DNA of 64,000 nt, from NCBI GenBank assembly GCA_019358975.1, contig JAHHIL010000002.1, positions 248,001 to 312,000 on the forward strand, read 5' to 3'. The notes beneath the pieces are model-generated. The model was not told the origin of the DNA and made no database searches. It was given only the letters and a program-made list of their open reading frames with translations. This document shows, one piece after another, positions 28,434 through 37,834 of the stretch. How positions within the stretch are numbered: the first letter of the stretch is position 1; each line of letters begins with the position of its first letter. A program made the position numbers and the translations under genes. This stretch comes from Trichocoleus desertorum ATA4-8-CV12. GTDB lineage: Bacteria > Cyanobacteriota > Cyanobacteriia > FACHB-46.

Positions 28434-28493
28434 ACGCACCACACTCAAAATGTGGCGGCTTCGGTCGTGAGAGTTCGAGTCTCTCCCCGCCCA
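28412..28493 (+). tRNA. tRNA-Leu (anticodon CAA)
   Basis: A class II tRNA with acceptor GGGCGGA / CCCGCCC (one A-C mismatch at the inner pair), D-arm GGTAGACGC, anticodon stem CCACA/TGTGG around loop CTCAAAA (anticodon CAA), a variable arm, and T-arm GAGAGTTCGAGTCTCTC. CCA is not encoded. It overlaps the 3' end of the M48 peptidase gene by 22 bases on the same strand. Confidence 0.94.
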
Positions 28494-28516
28494 TATCATT
28501 TAACTAAGTACCAAAT

Positions 28517-28729
28517 ATGGCTCAACGTCTGAAACGATGGGAGTCGCCGCGCCGTGAAGGTCGGAACTCCAAAGGTAAAGGTGGTTCGGCTCGTCAGAGA
28601 CAACGTAAGAAACAAATGCAGGTTCTGCGGCAAAAGCTCAAAGAGCAAAGTGATACCAAAGACCAAAGCAACCAAAAAAAACGAGGAAGAGAGTTCAATG
28701 TCTCTTCCTCGTTTTTTTTATGTGCTTAA
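28517..28729 (+). CDS. Small basic hypothetical protein overlapping a terminator
   Basis: A 70-residue very basic open frame (MAQRLKRWESPRREGRNSKGKGG, then RQRQRKKQMQVLRQKLKEQ) directly behind tRNA-Leu(CAA). I do not recognise it. No Shine-Dalgarno is evident. The last 20 codons lie in the strong terminator hairpin at 28682-28711, so full translation would oppose terminator folding. The first 50 residues have the look of a nucleic-acid-binding peptide; conservation in relatives would settle it. Confidence 0.4.
   Translation: MAQRLKRWESPRREGRNSKGKGGSARQRQRKKQMQVLRQKLKEQSDTKDQSNQKKRGREFNVSSSFFLCA
28674..28719. terminator. Strong bidirectional terminator
   Basis: An 11-base-pair perfect stem, CGAGGAAGAGA (28682-28692) and TCTCTTCCTCG (28701-28711), is flanked by eight A residues on the left and eight T residues on the right. 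It can terminate plus-strand transcription from the tRNA and the small ORF as well as minus-strand transcription from the WD40 gene. Confidence 0.9.
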
Positions 28730-28752
28730 TCGCGTGAAACGGCTGAGCCCAA

Positions 28753-29850
28753 CTATTTAGCGGGAGCTAAGACTCCATCTCGCCACACTTGAATCAACCG
28801 ATCAGAACCACCGCTGGCCAGAGTTTGGCCGTCAGGGCTGAAGGCAACCGACTGTACCCAATCTGTATGCCCAGTCAGGGTAGTAATCATTTCTCCTGTC
28901 TCCAGATTCCACAGTCTAACCGCGTCTCGACCCGCACTGGCTAAGATTCTGCCGTTAGGGTTCACCTCAACATCAGTGACCCAATTGTTATGTCCCGCTA
29001 GAGTTTGTCGCAATTCGCCCGTTTCTGGATTCCAGACTTTAATGGTTGTATCTCGACTAGCGCTGATTAAGGATGAACTGTCGGGTGTAAAGGCTAGAGA
29101 GTTAACCACCCCTGTGTGGCCTGGGAGGGTTTGTAGTAGCTGCCCACTGGCCAAATCCCACAGCTTCACCACGCCATTGTCTTCTCCGCTAGCTAGGTAT
29201 TGCCCAGAAGGACTAATGGCTAGGGAATATACTTCATGGCGCTCATCCTCAAGCGTGTACAAAGGGCGTTGTCTTTGTAAATCCCAGAGTTTAATTCCGT
29301 CTAAACCGCCGCTGACTAAGGTTTGACCGTCAGGACTAATAGCGAGTGCCAAAATGTGGCTGGAGTGGTCTAAGAAAATACGAGTCGATTGTTTTGTCTT
29401 CAGATTCCAAAGGTTCAAAATATAGTCGGTACCACCGCTAGCTAAGGTTTGACCATCCGGAGTCAGGGCTAGCGATGCCACCATTGTCTGATGGACTCGC
29501 AACGTCATTGCCTCTCTGCCGCGCTGGAGATTCCAAACCTTAATTCTGGCGTCGTTGTAGCTACCGCCACTAAATAGCGTCTGACCATCTGGACTAAATA
29601 AAAGCACATCAACTGCTCCTTTATGTCCTTCAAGGGTCTGAACTAACTGGGGTTGTCTCCAATCGCCACTAGTGGGGGCATTCGTGACGGTGTTAGCGGC
29701 TACTTCACTCGCTACAGGAGGTGCGGGTAGAGCTTGACTGATGCTAACGCCTTGTATAGGGCAGACTACCCCGATGCAAACTGCTCCCCAAAATGCCAAC
29801 CGCTTATGAAGAAATACACGCAGAGGAAAGCTGGGAGACGGGTGTTTCAT
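28753..29850 (-). CDS. Exported or membrane-anchored WD40 beta-propeller protein
   Basis: About 365 residues from ATG 29850 (MKHPSPSF), preferred to the ORF's first Met at 29940, which would overlap the MerR gene by 137 bases. A hydrophobic N-terminal segment (FWGAVCIGVVCPIQGVSISQALP) looks like a signal or anchor. Then follow seven WD40 repeats of about 42 residues, each with the pattern SPDGQTLASGGxD...VWxLxTG, forming one propeller from about residue 75 to the end. Such proteins are protein-interaction scaffolds; no catalytic domain is present. The true start still overlaps the MerR gene by 47 bases. Confidence 0.85.
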   Translation of the reverse strand: MKHPSPSFPLRVFLHKRLAFWGAVCIGVVCPIQGVSISQALPAPPVASEVAANTVTNAPTSGDWRQPQLVQTLEGHKGAVDVLLFSPDGQTLFSGGSYNDARIKVWNLQRGREAMTLRVHQTMVASLALTPDGQTLASGGTDYILNLWNLKTKQSTRIFLDHSSHILALAISPDGQTLVSGGLDGIKLWDLQRQRPLYTLEDERHEVYSLAISPSGQYLASGEDNGVVKLWDLASGQLLQTLPGHTGVVNSLAFTPDSSSLISASRDTTIKVWNPETGELRQTLAGHNNWVTDVEVNPNGRILASAGRDAVRLWNLETGEMITTLTGHTDWVQSVAFSPDGQTLASGGSDRLIQVWRDGVLAPAK

Positions 29851-30274
29851 AGTTCGATTGAATATTGGGGCAGATTGTTTGATGAATCCGATGGACTGGG
29901 GGCTGTTCTTCCCAACCCGAAAGAATTCCTTGTAGTTCATCTTCTAGAGTTTTGAGCGCTTCGATTTGCTGAGCGATCGCAGCCAACTTAGTCTGCAAGC
30001 GTTGCTTGACTTCACCACAAGGCAGTTGTCCCTGGTCGTGCACACCCAAAACCTCATGAATTTCACTTAAGCTCAACCCTAAAGCTTGAGCCCGCTTAAT
30101 AAAAGCCAAGCGATTCAGCACTGAACGGTCAAACAGACGATACCCTACCTCAGAACGTTCCACAGTTGGCGTCAGTAAGCCAATTTCTTCGTAGTAACGA
30201 ATCGTTTTGACAGGTAACCCACTCTGAGTGGCAACCTCACCGATCTTAAGGAGTTGCTTGATAGTCGGAGCCAT
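29804..30274 (-). CDS. MerR-family regulator, probably metal-sensing
   Basis: A 156-residue regulator. The N-terminal winged helix reads LKIGEVATQSGLPVKTIRYYEEIGLL and the dimerisation helix covers about 85-125. A Cys in the segment QLPCGEVKQRL sits at the start of the dimerisation helix and a second Cys follows it in TICPNIQ; this pair is placed as in CueR/ZntR-type metal sensors. The metal is not predictable. The last 15 residues overlap the start of the WD40 gene. No metal transporter is adjacent. The ATG at 30274 precedes the conserved helix by nine residues. Confidence 0.87.
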   Translation of the reverse strand: MAPTIKQLLKIGEVATQSGLPVKTIRYYEEIGLLTPTVERSEVGYRLFDRSVLNRLAFIKRAQALGLSLSEIHEVLGVHDQGQLPCGEVKQRLQTKLAAIAQQIEALKTLEDELQGILSGWEEQPPVHRIHQTICPNIQSNYETPVSQLSSACISS

Positions 30275-30331
30275 GACGGTACAGAGCTTTAGCCCTAAAA
30301 AAGACCTATCTAAGAAAAATAAGAAGTAAAT

Positions 30332-30625
30332 TTAGTGGGGTGGGTTTTTCTTGGAAACCGATAACATGGGGAGTTGCGGTCGGGAGGAGCGGGATGGCAA
30401 GTAATATTGGGGCACTTGATCGGGTTGTTCTTCCTCTTGGCGGTGCATCAACCACCAACGCAGGGCGATCGCGAGGCCCACGGTTCCCAGACCAAAGCTA
30501 AAGAGAGACCAGCGACTATCAAGCCCGCCAATCGCAGCATCTACAGCACCCACCGTAATAATAAAACTTGAGATGGGCTCCTTACGGTAAGCTGCCCTAA
30601 AAAACCGAGGCCATACAGCATTCAT
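30332..30625 (-). CDS. Small membrane protein, hypothetical
   Basis: About 97 residues from ATG 30625 (an in-frame TTG lies at 30646). Two hydrophobic segments (ISSFIITVGAVDAAIGGL and FSFGLGTVGLAIALRWWLMH) are followed by a polar Gln/Pro/Ser-rich tail. I do not recognise the family, although two-helix proteins of this kind are frequent in cyanobacteria. It lies 58 bases upstream of the MerR gene on the same strand, so it may lead that unit. Confidence 0.65.
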   Translation of the reverse strand: MNAVWPRFFRAAYRKEPISSFIITVGAVDAAIGGLDSRWSLFSFGLGTVGLAIALRWWLMHRQEEEQPDQVPQYYLPSRSSRPQLPMLSVSKKNPPH

Positions 30626-30944
30626 CACAGTATTTCTCTGGCTCAACGTATCAAGAAGTTTAGAGTTTTAAATGAAGTAAAACAGTTAGAAGTTACGTGA
30701 TTCAGTTTAGTGGGAGTTCTTATTTCTAATTTAGACGCATCCCACAACTTATGCAGAATTATAGAAAAAACTGTCTAGGTCGATAAGTATTTATACTACC
30801 CTTTATCATCTCTTTATCTTAGTCTTCCCAAGCCTTTCCAGCCCTTCCCCATTTGAACTAGCCTCTTTTAATTGCTGCTGAGGTGCCGATTCAGTCAGCA
30901 TCAGCCGAGGCCAAGGTAAGAGGAAGAACTGGCAAGTCGAGATA
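30626..30944. other. Intergenic region between two minus-strand genes
   Basis: About 319 bases. The part near 30650-30830 is AT-rich and should contain the promoter of the membrane-protein gene. No open frame, RNA gene or strong terminator hairpin is visible behind the hlip gene. Confidence 0.5.
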
Positions 30945-31115
30945 TTAGCGCAGTCCTAGCCAAGTCAAAACGCCTTGCCCAGTTACATATTCGATGGCAA
31001 CGGCGATCGCAAAACCAAGCATAGCGGCTCGACCATTTAAGCGTTCTGCATATTCTGTAAAGCCGACTTTAGGTTCAGCCAATTTGGGAGTTGTAGTGGG
31101 TTGTAGTTGAGTCAT
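30945..31115 (-). CDS. hlip: High-light-inducible protein (Hlip / small CAB-like)
   Basis: A 56-residue one-helix protein. The chlorophyll-binding signature is E-R-L-N-G-R-A-A-M-L-G-F, preceded by FTEYA and followed by the rest of the helix and the tail GQGVLTWLGLR. Hlips bind chlorophyll and carotenoid in the thylakoid membrane and protect newly made photosystems; Ycf39, encoded at 15 kb, works with two of them in Synechocystis. The ATG at 31115 has only a weak GAAG upstream. Confidence 0.92.
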   Translation of the reverse strand: MTQLQPTTTPKLAEPKVGFTEYAERLNGRAAMLGFAIAVAIEYVTGQGVLTWLGLR

Positions 31116-31402
31116 TGCTTCAAAAAAATTGACGACAGTTCTGCTAATTCAGTCCAAGTGTAAAGCAGCGATTGAGAAATCTTACTCAGGAGGTAAGCCT
31201 TAAGGTAGAACTTTTGGCTGCTTTTGACACTATTTACAATTCTTTACCTCTTTTATCTATTTTAAGGGGGGCTGTCTTGGCGTCAACTCATCCTTTTGGA
31301 TCAAGACCGAGTGGCGATCGCTCAAGCTCAGTCCCTACTTTGATTCCCAGCTACTTTTGTGGCCAGATTAAGCTAGAAGCATAGGGCATTCAGAGGTTTC
31401 AT

Positions 31403-32491
31403 ATGGAAATCGGCGTTCCCAAGGAAACAAAAGACCAAGAGTTTCGAGTGGGGTTGAGTCCAAGTAGTGTTCGCGTCCTGGCAGACAATGGGCATACCCT
31501 TTTTGTCGAAACCCAGGCTGGGATGGGAGCAGGCTTTACCGATGCTGACTATGTCCAAGTAGGAGCAAGAATTGTTCCCAGCGCCGAAGCCGCCTGGAAT
31601 CGGGAGTTGGTGATTAAGGTCAAAGAACCGCTATCGCCGGAATATCAGTTTTTGCAAAAAGGCCAACTACTTTTTACCTACTTGCATTTAGCCGCCGATC
31701 GCGAACTGACTGAGCATTTGATCAGCTCTGGTGTGACTGCGATCGCCTATGAAACGGTAGAGACCCCAGATCGGAAATTGCCTTTGCTAACCCCCATGAG
31801 CATTATTGCTGGGCGGCTATCTGTACAGTTTGGAGCGCGATTTCTGGAGCGGCAACAAGGCGGACGCGGCGTTTTACTAGGAGGAGTGCCAGGTGTGCGT
31901 CCGGGGCAGGTAGTAATCTTGGGTGGAGGGGTGGTAGGAACTGAAGCCGCCCGTATTGCTGTGGGTTTAGGCGCTCAGGTGCAAATTTTAGATGTGAGTG
32001 TAGACCGTTTAGCTTATTTAGAAACTTTATTTGGTTCCCGTGTGGAACTGCTCTACAGCAACTCCTTACAAATTGAGACCGTTGTACCAGAAGCCGATTT
32101 GTTGATTGGGGCTGTGTTGGTGCCCGGTCGGCGTGCGCCCATTCTCGTGGCTCAGTCTTTGGTTGCCAAAATGCGGCCTGGTTCAGTGATCGTGGATGTG
32201 GCAGTGGATCAAGGCGGTTGCATCGAAACCATGCGGCCAACTTCCCATAGCTATCCCACCTACGTCGAGGCAGGAGTGGTTCATTATGGCGTACCGAATA
32301 TGCCTGGAGCTGTGCCCTGGACCGCCACGCAAGCCCTCAACAACAGCACCTTACCCTACGTGCTGAAGCTGGCCAATTATGGCTTAGCCGCATTGGATTT
32401 AGACCCAGTTTTAGCTAAGGGTCTCAACGTGCAAAACCAGCGGCTAGTTCATCCTGCTGTGCAGGAAATGTTTTCTGATTTGGTGCATTGA
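31403..32491 (+). CDS. ald: Alanine dehydrogenase
   Basis: A 362-residue NAD-dependent enzyme that interconverts alanine and pyruvate plus ammonium. It starts MEIGVPKETKDQEFRVGL, the family's canonical N-terminus, with substrate residues in VKVKEPLSPEYQFL, a nucleotide motif VVILGGGVVGTEAARIA, and VDVAVDQGGCIET and HYGVPNMPGAVPWTATQALNN near the C-terminus. Its length is normal. The 287 bases upstream contain a purine-rich GGGGGG stretch at about 31265 but no gene. It probably serves alanine use or nitrogen balance. Confidence 0.96.
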   Translation: MEIGVPKETKDQEFRVGLSPSSVRVLADNGHTLFVETQAGMGAGFTDADYVQVGARIVPSAEAAWNRELVIKVKEPLSPEYQFLQKGQLLFTYLHLAADRELTEHLISSGVTAIAYETVETPDRKLPLLTPMSIIAGRLSVQFGARFLERQQGGRGVLLGGVPGVRPGQVVILGGGVVGTEAARIAVGLGAQVQILDVSVDRLAYLETLFGSRVELLYSNSLQIETVVPEADLLIGAVLVPGRRAPILVAQSLVAKMRPGSVIVDVAVDQGGCIETMRPTSHSYPTYVEAGVVHYGVPNMPGAVPWTATQALNNSTLPYVLKLANYGLAALDLDPVLAKGLNVQNQRLVHPAVQEMFSDLVH

Positions 32492-32569
32492 GAGGGATTG
32501 AACTACAGGTGACTGAATCATAGGAGGGCGATCGCGGCACCCCCGTTCCCCTCCTATGATTCAGAAACT

Positions 32570-35335
32570 TTAACTCTCCAGGGTTGAAGTTTTCTTCTTA
32601 GAGCTACTAGTGCCTGATTTTTTCGTGGTAGCCTTGCGAGTTTTGGTTTGGCTGGTGCCCGTTTCGCTTTTAGTTGTCTCGCTCTTAGTTGTCTCTTTCT
32701 TAGCTGCTGCCGACTTACTTGCCGACTTGCTTGCCGACTTTTTCGTGCCACTGGCAGCCTTGGTGGACTTGCGCCCCGACTTACTGGTTGACTCCTTGGT
32801 ACCTAATAGCTCCAGAGCCGCTTCTAACGTGATCGACTCTACCGCTTGGTCTTCGGGCACCGAGACATTGGTCTTGCCGTGCTTGATGTAAGGGCCATAG
32901 GGGCCATCGTAAATATTGATCGGCTCCTCATCGGCAGGATGAGCACCGAGCGATCGCAGCGATTCTTTAGATTTGCTACGAGCACCCCGGCGACCTGCTT
33001 TTGGCTCAGCCAGCAATTCCAAAGCGCGGTCTAGAGGAATCGTCAGTACATCATCTTCCGCTTTTAAGGAGCGATACTCTTTGCCTTCCTTCCCTTGGTC
33101 ATGCACTACATAAGGGCCAAATCGTCCCAGCCCAGCTTGAATTCTGCCGCTTGTCTCTGGGTGAGTGCCTAAGGTGCGGGGGAGAGACAACAAGCCCACC
33201 GCCATCTCTAGGGTGACATCCTCCATGCCCACCCCTTTAGGTAGTGAAGCCCGCTTCGGCTCCGCATTGGTTTCCCCCAAATCTCCCAACTGGACATAGG
33301 GACCAAAGGGACCAATGCGTAGATAAATCGGCTCTCCCGTGTCAGGTTGCAGCCCTAGCTTATCGGGTCCCTCGGTTTTTTGGCGCAGTAGCACCTCAAC
33401 TTGAGCAGGGTCTAGGTCAGCAGGCGTTAAATCTTGAGGAATTGTAGCTTTAACGATCGCATCATCTTTCTCGGTTTCCAGGTAAGCACCGTAACGACCA
33501 ATGCGGATTTTAGCCGCCAGATCTTCTAGCTCAATGGTGCGGGCTTCTGTGGGATCAATTTGACTTTCCTGTTCTTTAACTTGCGTTTCTAAACCCGCTT
33601 TTCCGAGATAGAACTCCTTGAGGTAAGGCAACCACTTCACCTCACCTGTGGAAATTTCATCCAGGGTTTGCTCCATCCGAGCGGTGAAGCTGGTATCAAC
33701 CAGATCAGGGAAGTGCTTTTCTAATAACGTGGTGACGGCAAAGGCAGTAAACGTGGGCACTAGGGCATTGCTGACCATCTGAGCATAACCCCGGTCAATA
33801 ATGGTGCCGATAATGCTGGCGTAGGTGCTAGGCCGACCAATCCCTTCACTTTCCAAGGTTTTCACCAAAGAAGCTTCGGTGTAACGAGCGGGAGGTTGGG
33901 TTTCGTGACCGATCGCCTCTAAAGCTTTGCAAGCGGGCTTGTCACCCACCTTGAGCGTGGGCAGAATCACTTCGCGATCCTCGATCGCCGCGTCGGGATC
34001 ATCCGAACCTTCAACATAAGCCCGGAAGAAACCAGGGAAGTCGATGCGCTTACCACTAGCTCGGAACCCCGCCTCTTCCACCTGAATTTGCACTGTGATG
34101 TGCGTCTGACGCGCTTCTGCCATTTGGGTGGCGACGGTGCGCTTCCAAATCAAGTCATACAGTTGAAATTCCGCCCCTTTCAGTCCGGTTTCTTGGGGAG
34201 TGCGGAAACTACTTCCGGCGGGACGAATCGCTTCGTGGGCTTCTTGCGCCCCTTTGCTTTTGGTGGAGTATTTTCGGAGTTCGGGGCTGAGATAAGCCTC
34301 ACCATACATACTTTCTACACAAGCTCGAGCTGCCGCGATCGCCTGCTGCGACAAATTCACTGAGTCCGTCCGCATGTAGGTGATAAAGCCTTGCTCATAG
34401 AGGCTTTGGGCCACCCGCATTGTATCCCTGGCCGAGAGGCGGAGTTTGCGGTTCGATTCCTGTTGCAGAGTAGAAGTGGTAAAGGGGGGTGCAGGCTTGC
34501 GAGTAACAGGCCGTTCTTCGATATTAGAAACGGTCCAAGGCTTGTTAGTGATTTGCTCTTGCAGTGCTCTGGCTTCAGCTTCATTCAGCAAGAGGACGTT
34601 GCGACCCGCCGCAATTTGCCCTGTCGCTTCGTCAAAGTCGCTGCCTGTCGCCAAGCGCTGACCTCGCAGCGTCACCAGTCGGGCTTCAAACGCACTTTTA
34701 TCTTTTTCTAGGCTGGCTTTGAGATCCCAGTAAGTTCCTTGACGGAAGGCCCGACGCTGCCGCTCCCGTCTCACCAGAAGCCGCACTGCTACAGATTGCA
34801 CCCGTCCAGCCGACAAACCCCAAGCAATTTTTTTCCACAGCAACGGCGAGAGGGTATAGCCCACCAACCGATCTAAGATCCGCCGCGTTTCCTGCGCCCG
34901 AACTAGCTTCTCGTCTACAGTGCGACAATTTTTCAGCGCTTCCTTGATCGCTTCTTGGGTGATCTCATGGAACACCATGCGCTTGATCGGCACCTTGGGC
35001 TGCAAGAGCTGAAGTAAATGCCAGCTAATGCTTTCTCCCTCGCGGTCTTCGTCCGTTGCCAGTATCAACTCATCGGCTTCTTTGAGCGCGTCTTTGAGAG
35101 CCTTGACTATTTTTTTCTTGTCTTTGGGCACCACATAGAGCGGCTCGAATTCCGATTCGATATTCACTCCCAGCTTTGCCCATTTTTCTTCCTTGACGTT
35201 AGCGGGGATTTCGCTCGCCGATTGCGGCAGATCGCGCACATGTCCCATTGACGCTTCCACTCGGTAGCCTGCGGGCAAGTAGTTGCGAATGGTGCGTGCT
35301 TTGGTAGGAGATTCGACAATGACCAGGGTTGACAT
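32570..35335 (-). CDS. topA: DNA topoisomerase I
   Basis: About 921 residues from ATG 35335 ([20 protein letters not shown]); the open frame extends 30 codons further up. The Toprim domain has VIVESP and [10 protein letters not shown]; the active-site Tyr is in [10 protein letters not shown]. Type IA enzymes relax negative supercoils. The C-terminal part, from about residue 600, has no four-Cys zinc fingers but four repeats with [32 protein letters not shown] (TopA C-terminal repeats), and ends with a 60-residue Lys/Ser/Thr-rich tail, as is usual in cyanobacteria. The Lys-rich tail probably binds DNA. Confidence 0.96.
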   Translation of the reverse strand: MSTLVIVESPTKARTIRNYLPAGYRVEASMGHVRDLPQSASEIPANVKEEKWAKLGVNIESEFEPLYVVPKDKKKIVKALKDALKEADELILATDEDREGESISWHLLQLLQPKVPIKRMVFHEITQEAIKEALKNCRTVDEKLVRAQETRRILDRLVGYTLSPLLWKKIAWGLSAGRVQSVAVRLLVRRERQRRAFRQGTYWDLKASLEKDKSAFEARLVTLRGQRLATGSDFDEATGQIAAGRNVLLLNEAEARALQEQITNKPWTVSNIEERPVTRKPAPPFTTSTLQQESNRKLRLSARDTMRVAQSLYEQGFITYMRTDSVNLSQQAIAAARACVESMYGEAYLSPELRKYSTKSKGAQEAHEAIRPAGSSFRTPQETGLKGAEFQLYDLIWKRTVATQMAEARQTHITVQIQVEEAGFRASGKRIDFPGFFRAYVEGSDDPDAAIEDREVILPTLKVGDKPACKALEAIGHETQPPARYTEASLVKTLESEGIGRPSTYASIIGTIIDRGYAQMVSNALVPTFTAFAVTTLLEKHFPDLVDTSFTARMEQTLDEISTGEVKWLPYLKEFYLGKAGLETQVKEQESQIDPTEARTIELEDLAAKIRIGRYGAYLETEKDDAIVKATIPQDLTPADLDPAQVEVLLRQKTEGPDKLGLQPDTGEPIYLRIGPFGPYVQLGDLGETNAEPKRASLPKGVGMEDVTLEMAVGLLSLPRTLGTHPETSGRIQAGLGRFGPYVVHDQGKEGKEYRSLKAEDDVLTIPLDRALELLAEPKAGRRGARSKSKESLRSLGAHPADEEPINIYDGPYGPYIKHGKTNVSVPEDQAVESITLEAALELLGTKESTSKSGRKSTKAASGTKKSASKSASKSAAAKKETTKSETTKSETGTSQTKTRKATTKKSGTSSSKKKTSTLES

Positions 35336-35425
35336 GGGATCGTTTAACTTCAGGCAAAGTGGTAGCGAAGCTAAGTAGTCTTGGACATGCAGGATTTCAT
35401 CTGGGATGCCAAGCCTAAGTAGCAA

Positions 35426-36127
35426 GGACTGATGGCGAAAACGGGGAGACTAGCGAAAAGTTAGCTTAACTAGATAGCGATCGCTTCATCCTAAAAGAGG
35501 ACTCCCTGAAAGCAGCCTCCCTGACAAAGGAGGACTTCAGGAGAGCTGTAAGTGGAGGCGACATTCAACATGTCTTGACTCTACTTATAACCAATATGGG
35601 TGGAATCCTCAGTTTTGACAAAAGTTTTTGTGTTTATCTCCCTGAGACGCGAATCGTTGCAGCGGAGCGGGGAAGTTAGCTAAGCCAGGACGCAGATAAG
35701 CTAGAAAGCCAAGCTAGTCTTAGATTCGCTCTTCATCCATGAGTTCGACGGAGGGCAAAAATTCCAACTTTCTCGTGAATTGTGAACAAATATTAACAGT
35801 TTGACTGCGATCGCTCTAAGCTGATATCGGTTGCTCTAAGAATAAATACTGATTCAAAATAAGAGTAAGCGTTAAGATAGCGCGATAAGATTCTGGTTAA
35901 AGATCCTAATTGTTGCGGCCTTGCAGGACACAAGGGGATAAAAAATTGCATCTTCTCCGGTGGGGCAGCACGGGGAAGTAAAACAACGCTCGTGGAGTCC
36001 GACGCAATAGCGGGACTAGGAAGCGAGAAGCCTAGAAAGTATCCAGAAGCTCACGCCTGCTCATGGAGCCGCAATGGGTTGGATATAGACTGGGATCTGT
36101 CACTGCTGTTTAGTCTGTCGAACCCCT
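35426..36127. other. 702-base intergenic region, topA to ndhB
   Basis: The first 450 bases include the topA promoter region and a short direct/inverted GGAGG/CCTCC cluster at about 35500-35535, with no open frame of note. The last 220 bases form the structured leader described separately. No gene is seen. Confidence 0.6.
35915..36100 (+). ncRNA. Candidate structured leader RNA of ndhB
   Basis: Four inverted repeats follow one another just before ndhB: CCTTG 35919-35923 with CAAGG 35931-35935; AGTCC 35996-36000 plus CGC 36003-36005 with GCG 36010-36012 plus GGACT 36013-36017; CTAGG 36016-36020 with CCTAG 36031-36035, which overlaps the previous stem by two bases; and TATCCA 36040-36045 with TGGATA 36080-36085. 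I do not recognise a known riboswitch class. It may be a regulatory leader, a free small RNA, or the decayed 3' end of an IS200/IS605-type element. Confidence 0.4.
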
Positions 36128-37732
36128 ATGGATTTTGCTACTCTTGCAGCCCAGCTTAATGCGGGGACGATCGTACCGGAAAGTATCGTCATTGTGACGC
36201 TGCTCTTGGTGCTGATCAGCGACTTGATTGCCGGACGTGCTGCTTCCCGTTGGACTCCTTATTTAGCGATCGCGGGGCTGCTCGGTGCTACAGGTGCTCT
36301 TTATTTTCAATGGGAAACCACCAATCCAATTGCTTTCCTGGGTGGTTTTAATGGTGATGCTCTGAGCGTGGTCTTCCGGGGGATCATTGCGCTGTCCGCA
36401 GCCGTGACCATCCTGATGTCGATCCGCTACGTCGAGCAATCTGGCACCTCGCTAGCAGAATTTATGACCATTCTGCTCACGGCGACGGTGGGGGGAATGT
36501 TCCTCTCCGGTGCAGATGAACTGGTAATGGTTTTTGTTTCTTTGGAAACGCTGAGTATCGCTTCCTATCTGCTCACCGGATACATGAAGCGCGATCCCCG
36601 CTCCAATGAGGCGGCCCTGAAATATTTACTGATTGGGGCTTCTAGTTCAGCGATTTTCCTCTATGGCGTGTCGCTGCTCTATGGGCTGTCGGGGGGGGAA
36701 ACTCGCCTGAGCGCGATCGCAGCTAACGTCGTCACCGATGCCAGCGGACAATCCATTGGTCTGGTGATTGCTCTAGTGTTTGCGATCGCGGGGATCGCCT
36801 TCAAAATTGCTGCTGTGCCTTTTCACCAGTGGACTCCCGACGTTTACGAAGGCTCGCCAACTCCAGTGGTGGCCTTTTTGTCAGTCGGCTCTAAGGCCGC
36901 TGGTTTTGCCCTGGCGATTCGGCTCTTGGTGACGGCTTTCCCAATGCTGACCCACGAGTGGAGGTTTGTCTTCACCGCCCTCGCCATCCTTAGTATGGTC
37001 TTGGGTAACGTTGTGGCGTTGGCGCAAACCAGCATGAAGCGGATGCTCGCCTACTCCTCAATTGGGCAAGCAGGCTTCGTGATGATCGGCTTGGTTTCCG
37101 GTACTGAGGCGGGCTACGCCAGTATGGTGTTCTACCTACTGGTTTACCTGTTTATGAACTTGGGAGCCTTCACCTGCGTGATTCTGTTCTCCCTCCGCAC
37201 TGGAACCGATCAGATCAGCGAATACTCCGGTTTGTACCAGAAAGATCCGCTGCTCACCTTAGGCTTGAGCATTTGTCTGCTGTCCTTGGGAGGCATTCCA
37301 CCGCTGGCTGGCTTCTTTGGTAAGCTCTACCTATTTTGGGCGGGTTGGCGTTCTGGCGCTTATGGCTTAGTTCTTGTGGGCTTAGTGACGACCGTGATCT
37401 CGATTTACTACTACATTCGCGTGGTGCGGATGATGGTGGTGAAAGAACCTCAGGAAATGTCGGATGTCGTCAAGAACTACCCCGCCATTACCTGGAATTT
37501 GCCTGGAATGCGGCCTTTACAAGTAGGTTTGGTGTTGTCTCTGGTCGCAACTTCTCTAGCTGGGATTTTGTCCAATCCCCTGTTCACCCTGGCCAATGAC
37601 TCAGTCACCCATTCTCAAATTTTGCAATCGGCCATTACTAATACTCCTGGCAGCACCCAAGGTGTGACTGGCTACATAAAACCTGTCTTGTCAAGTCAGG
37701 TGCCCGTCACAAAAACCAACGCTGGTCTTTAA
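36128..37732 (+). CDS. ndhB: NAD(P)H-quinone oxidoreductase subunit 2 (NDH-1 subunit B)
   Basis: A 534-residue polytopic protein with about 14 transmembrane helices, homologous to NuoN. Antiporter-like features include the Lys in [15 protein letters not shown] context, [37 protein letters not shown], and [15 protein letters not shown]. It is a proton-pumping membrane subunit of the cyanobacterial NDH-1 complex, used in respiration, cyclic electron flow and CO2 uptake. The gene stands alone, as in other cyanobacteria, with a long structured leader and its own terminator. Confidence 0.98.
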   Translation: MDFATLAAQLNAGTIVPESIVIVTLLLVLISDLIAGRAASRWTPYLAIAGLLGATGALYFQWETTNPIAFLGGFNGDALSVVFRGIIALSAAVTILMSIRYVEQSGTSLAEFMTILLTATVGGMFLSGADELVMVFVSLETLSIASYLLTGYMKRDPRSNEAALKYLLIGASSSAIFLYGVSLLYGLSGGETRLSAIAANVVTDASGQSIGLVIALVFAIAGIAFKIAAVPFHQWTPDVYEGSPTPVVAFLSVGSKAAGFALAIRLLVTAFPMLTHEWRFVFTALAILSMVLGNVVALAQTSMKRMLAYSSIGQAGFVMIGLVSGTEAGYASMVFYLLVYLFMNLGAFTCVILFSLRTGTDQISEYSGLYQKDPLLTLGLSICLLSLGGIPPLAGFFGKLYLFWAGWRSGAYGLVLVGLVTTVISIYYYIRVVRMMVVKEPQEMSDVVKNYPAITWNLPGMRPLQVGLVLSLVATSLAGILSNPLFTLANDSVTHSQILQSAITNTPGSTQGVTGYIKPVLSSQVPVTKTNAGL

Positions 37733-37775
37733 CCTGGCGGAGCGGCGTTAGAGAGCGCTTTGGTTTGTTTCAATC

Positions 37776-37806
37776 ACCGCCTGACTTTGTTGTTGGGCGG
37801 TTTTTA
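37776..37806 (+). terminator. Terminator of ndhB
   Basis: ACCGCC at 37776-37781 pairs with GGCGGT at 37796-37801, and the stem runs into a five-T tail. It lies 44 bases after the ndhB stop. Confidence 0.75.
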
Positions 37807-37834
37807 TTCCCCCTAAATTTTTGCCATTCCCTTC

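Noticed and set aside
31172-31384. Plus-strand open frame of 70 codons before ald
   Set aside because: Composition is Ser/Leu/Pro-rich without pattern, there is no ribosome-binding site, and it ends just before the ald start. No support as a gene.
34820-34840. A single TTTTCCACA box inside topA
   Set aside because: An isolated nonamer in a coding region is expected by chance and has no partner nearby.
35940-36090. Possible decayed tnpB C-terminus in frame before ndhB
   Set aside because: A short open frame ends in an Arg/Lys-rich stretch, but no zinc-finger CPxCG motif, no transposase core and no terminal hairpin pair could be defined. It is kept only as an alternative for the structured leader.
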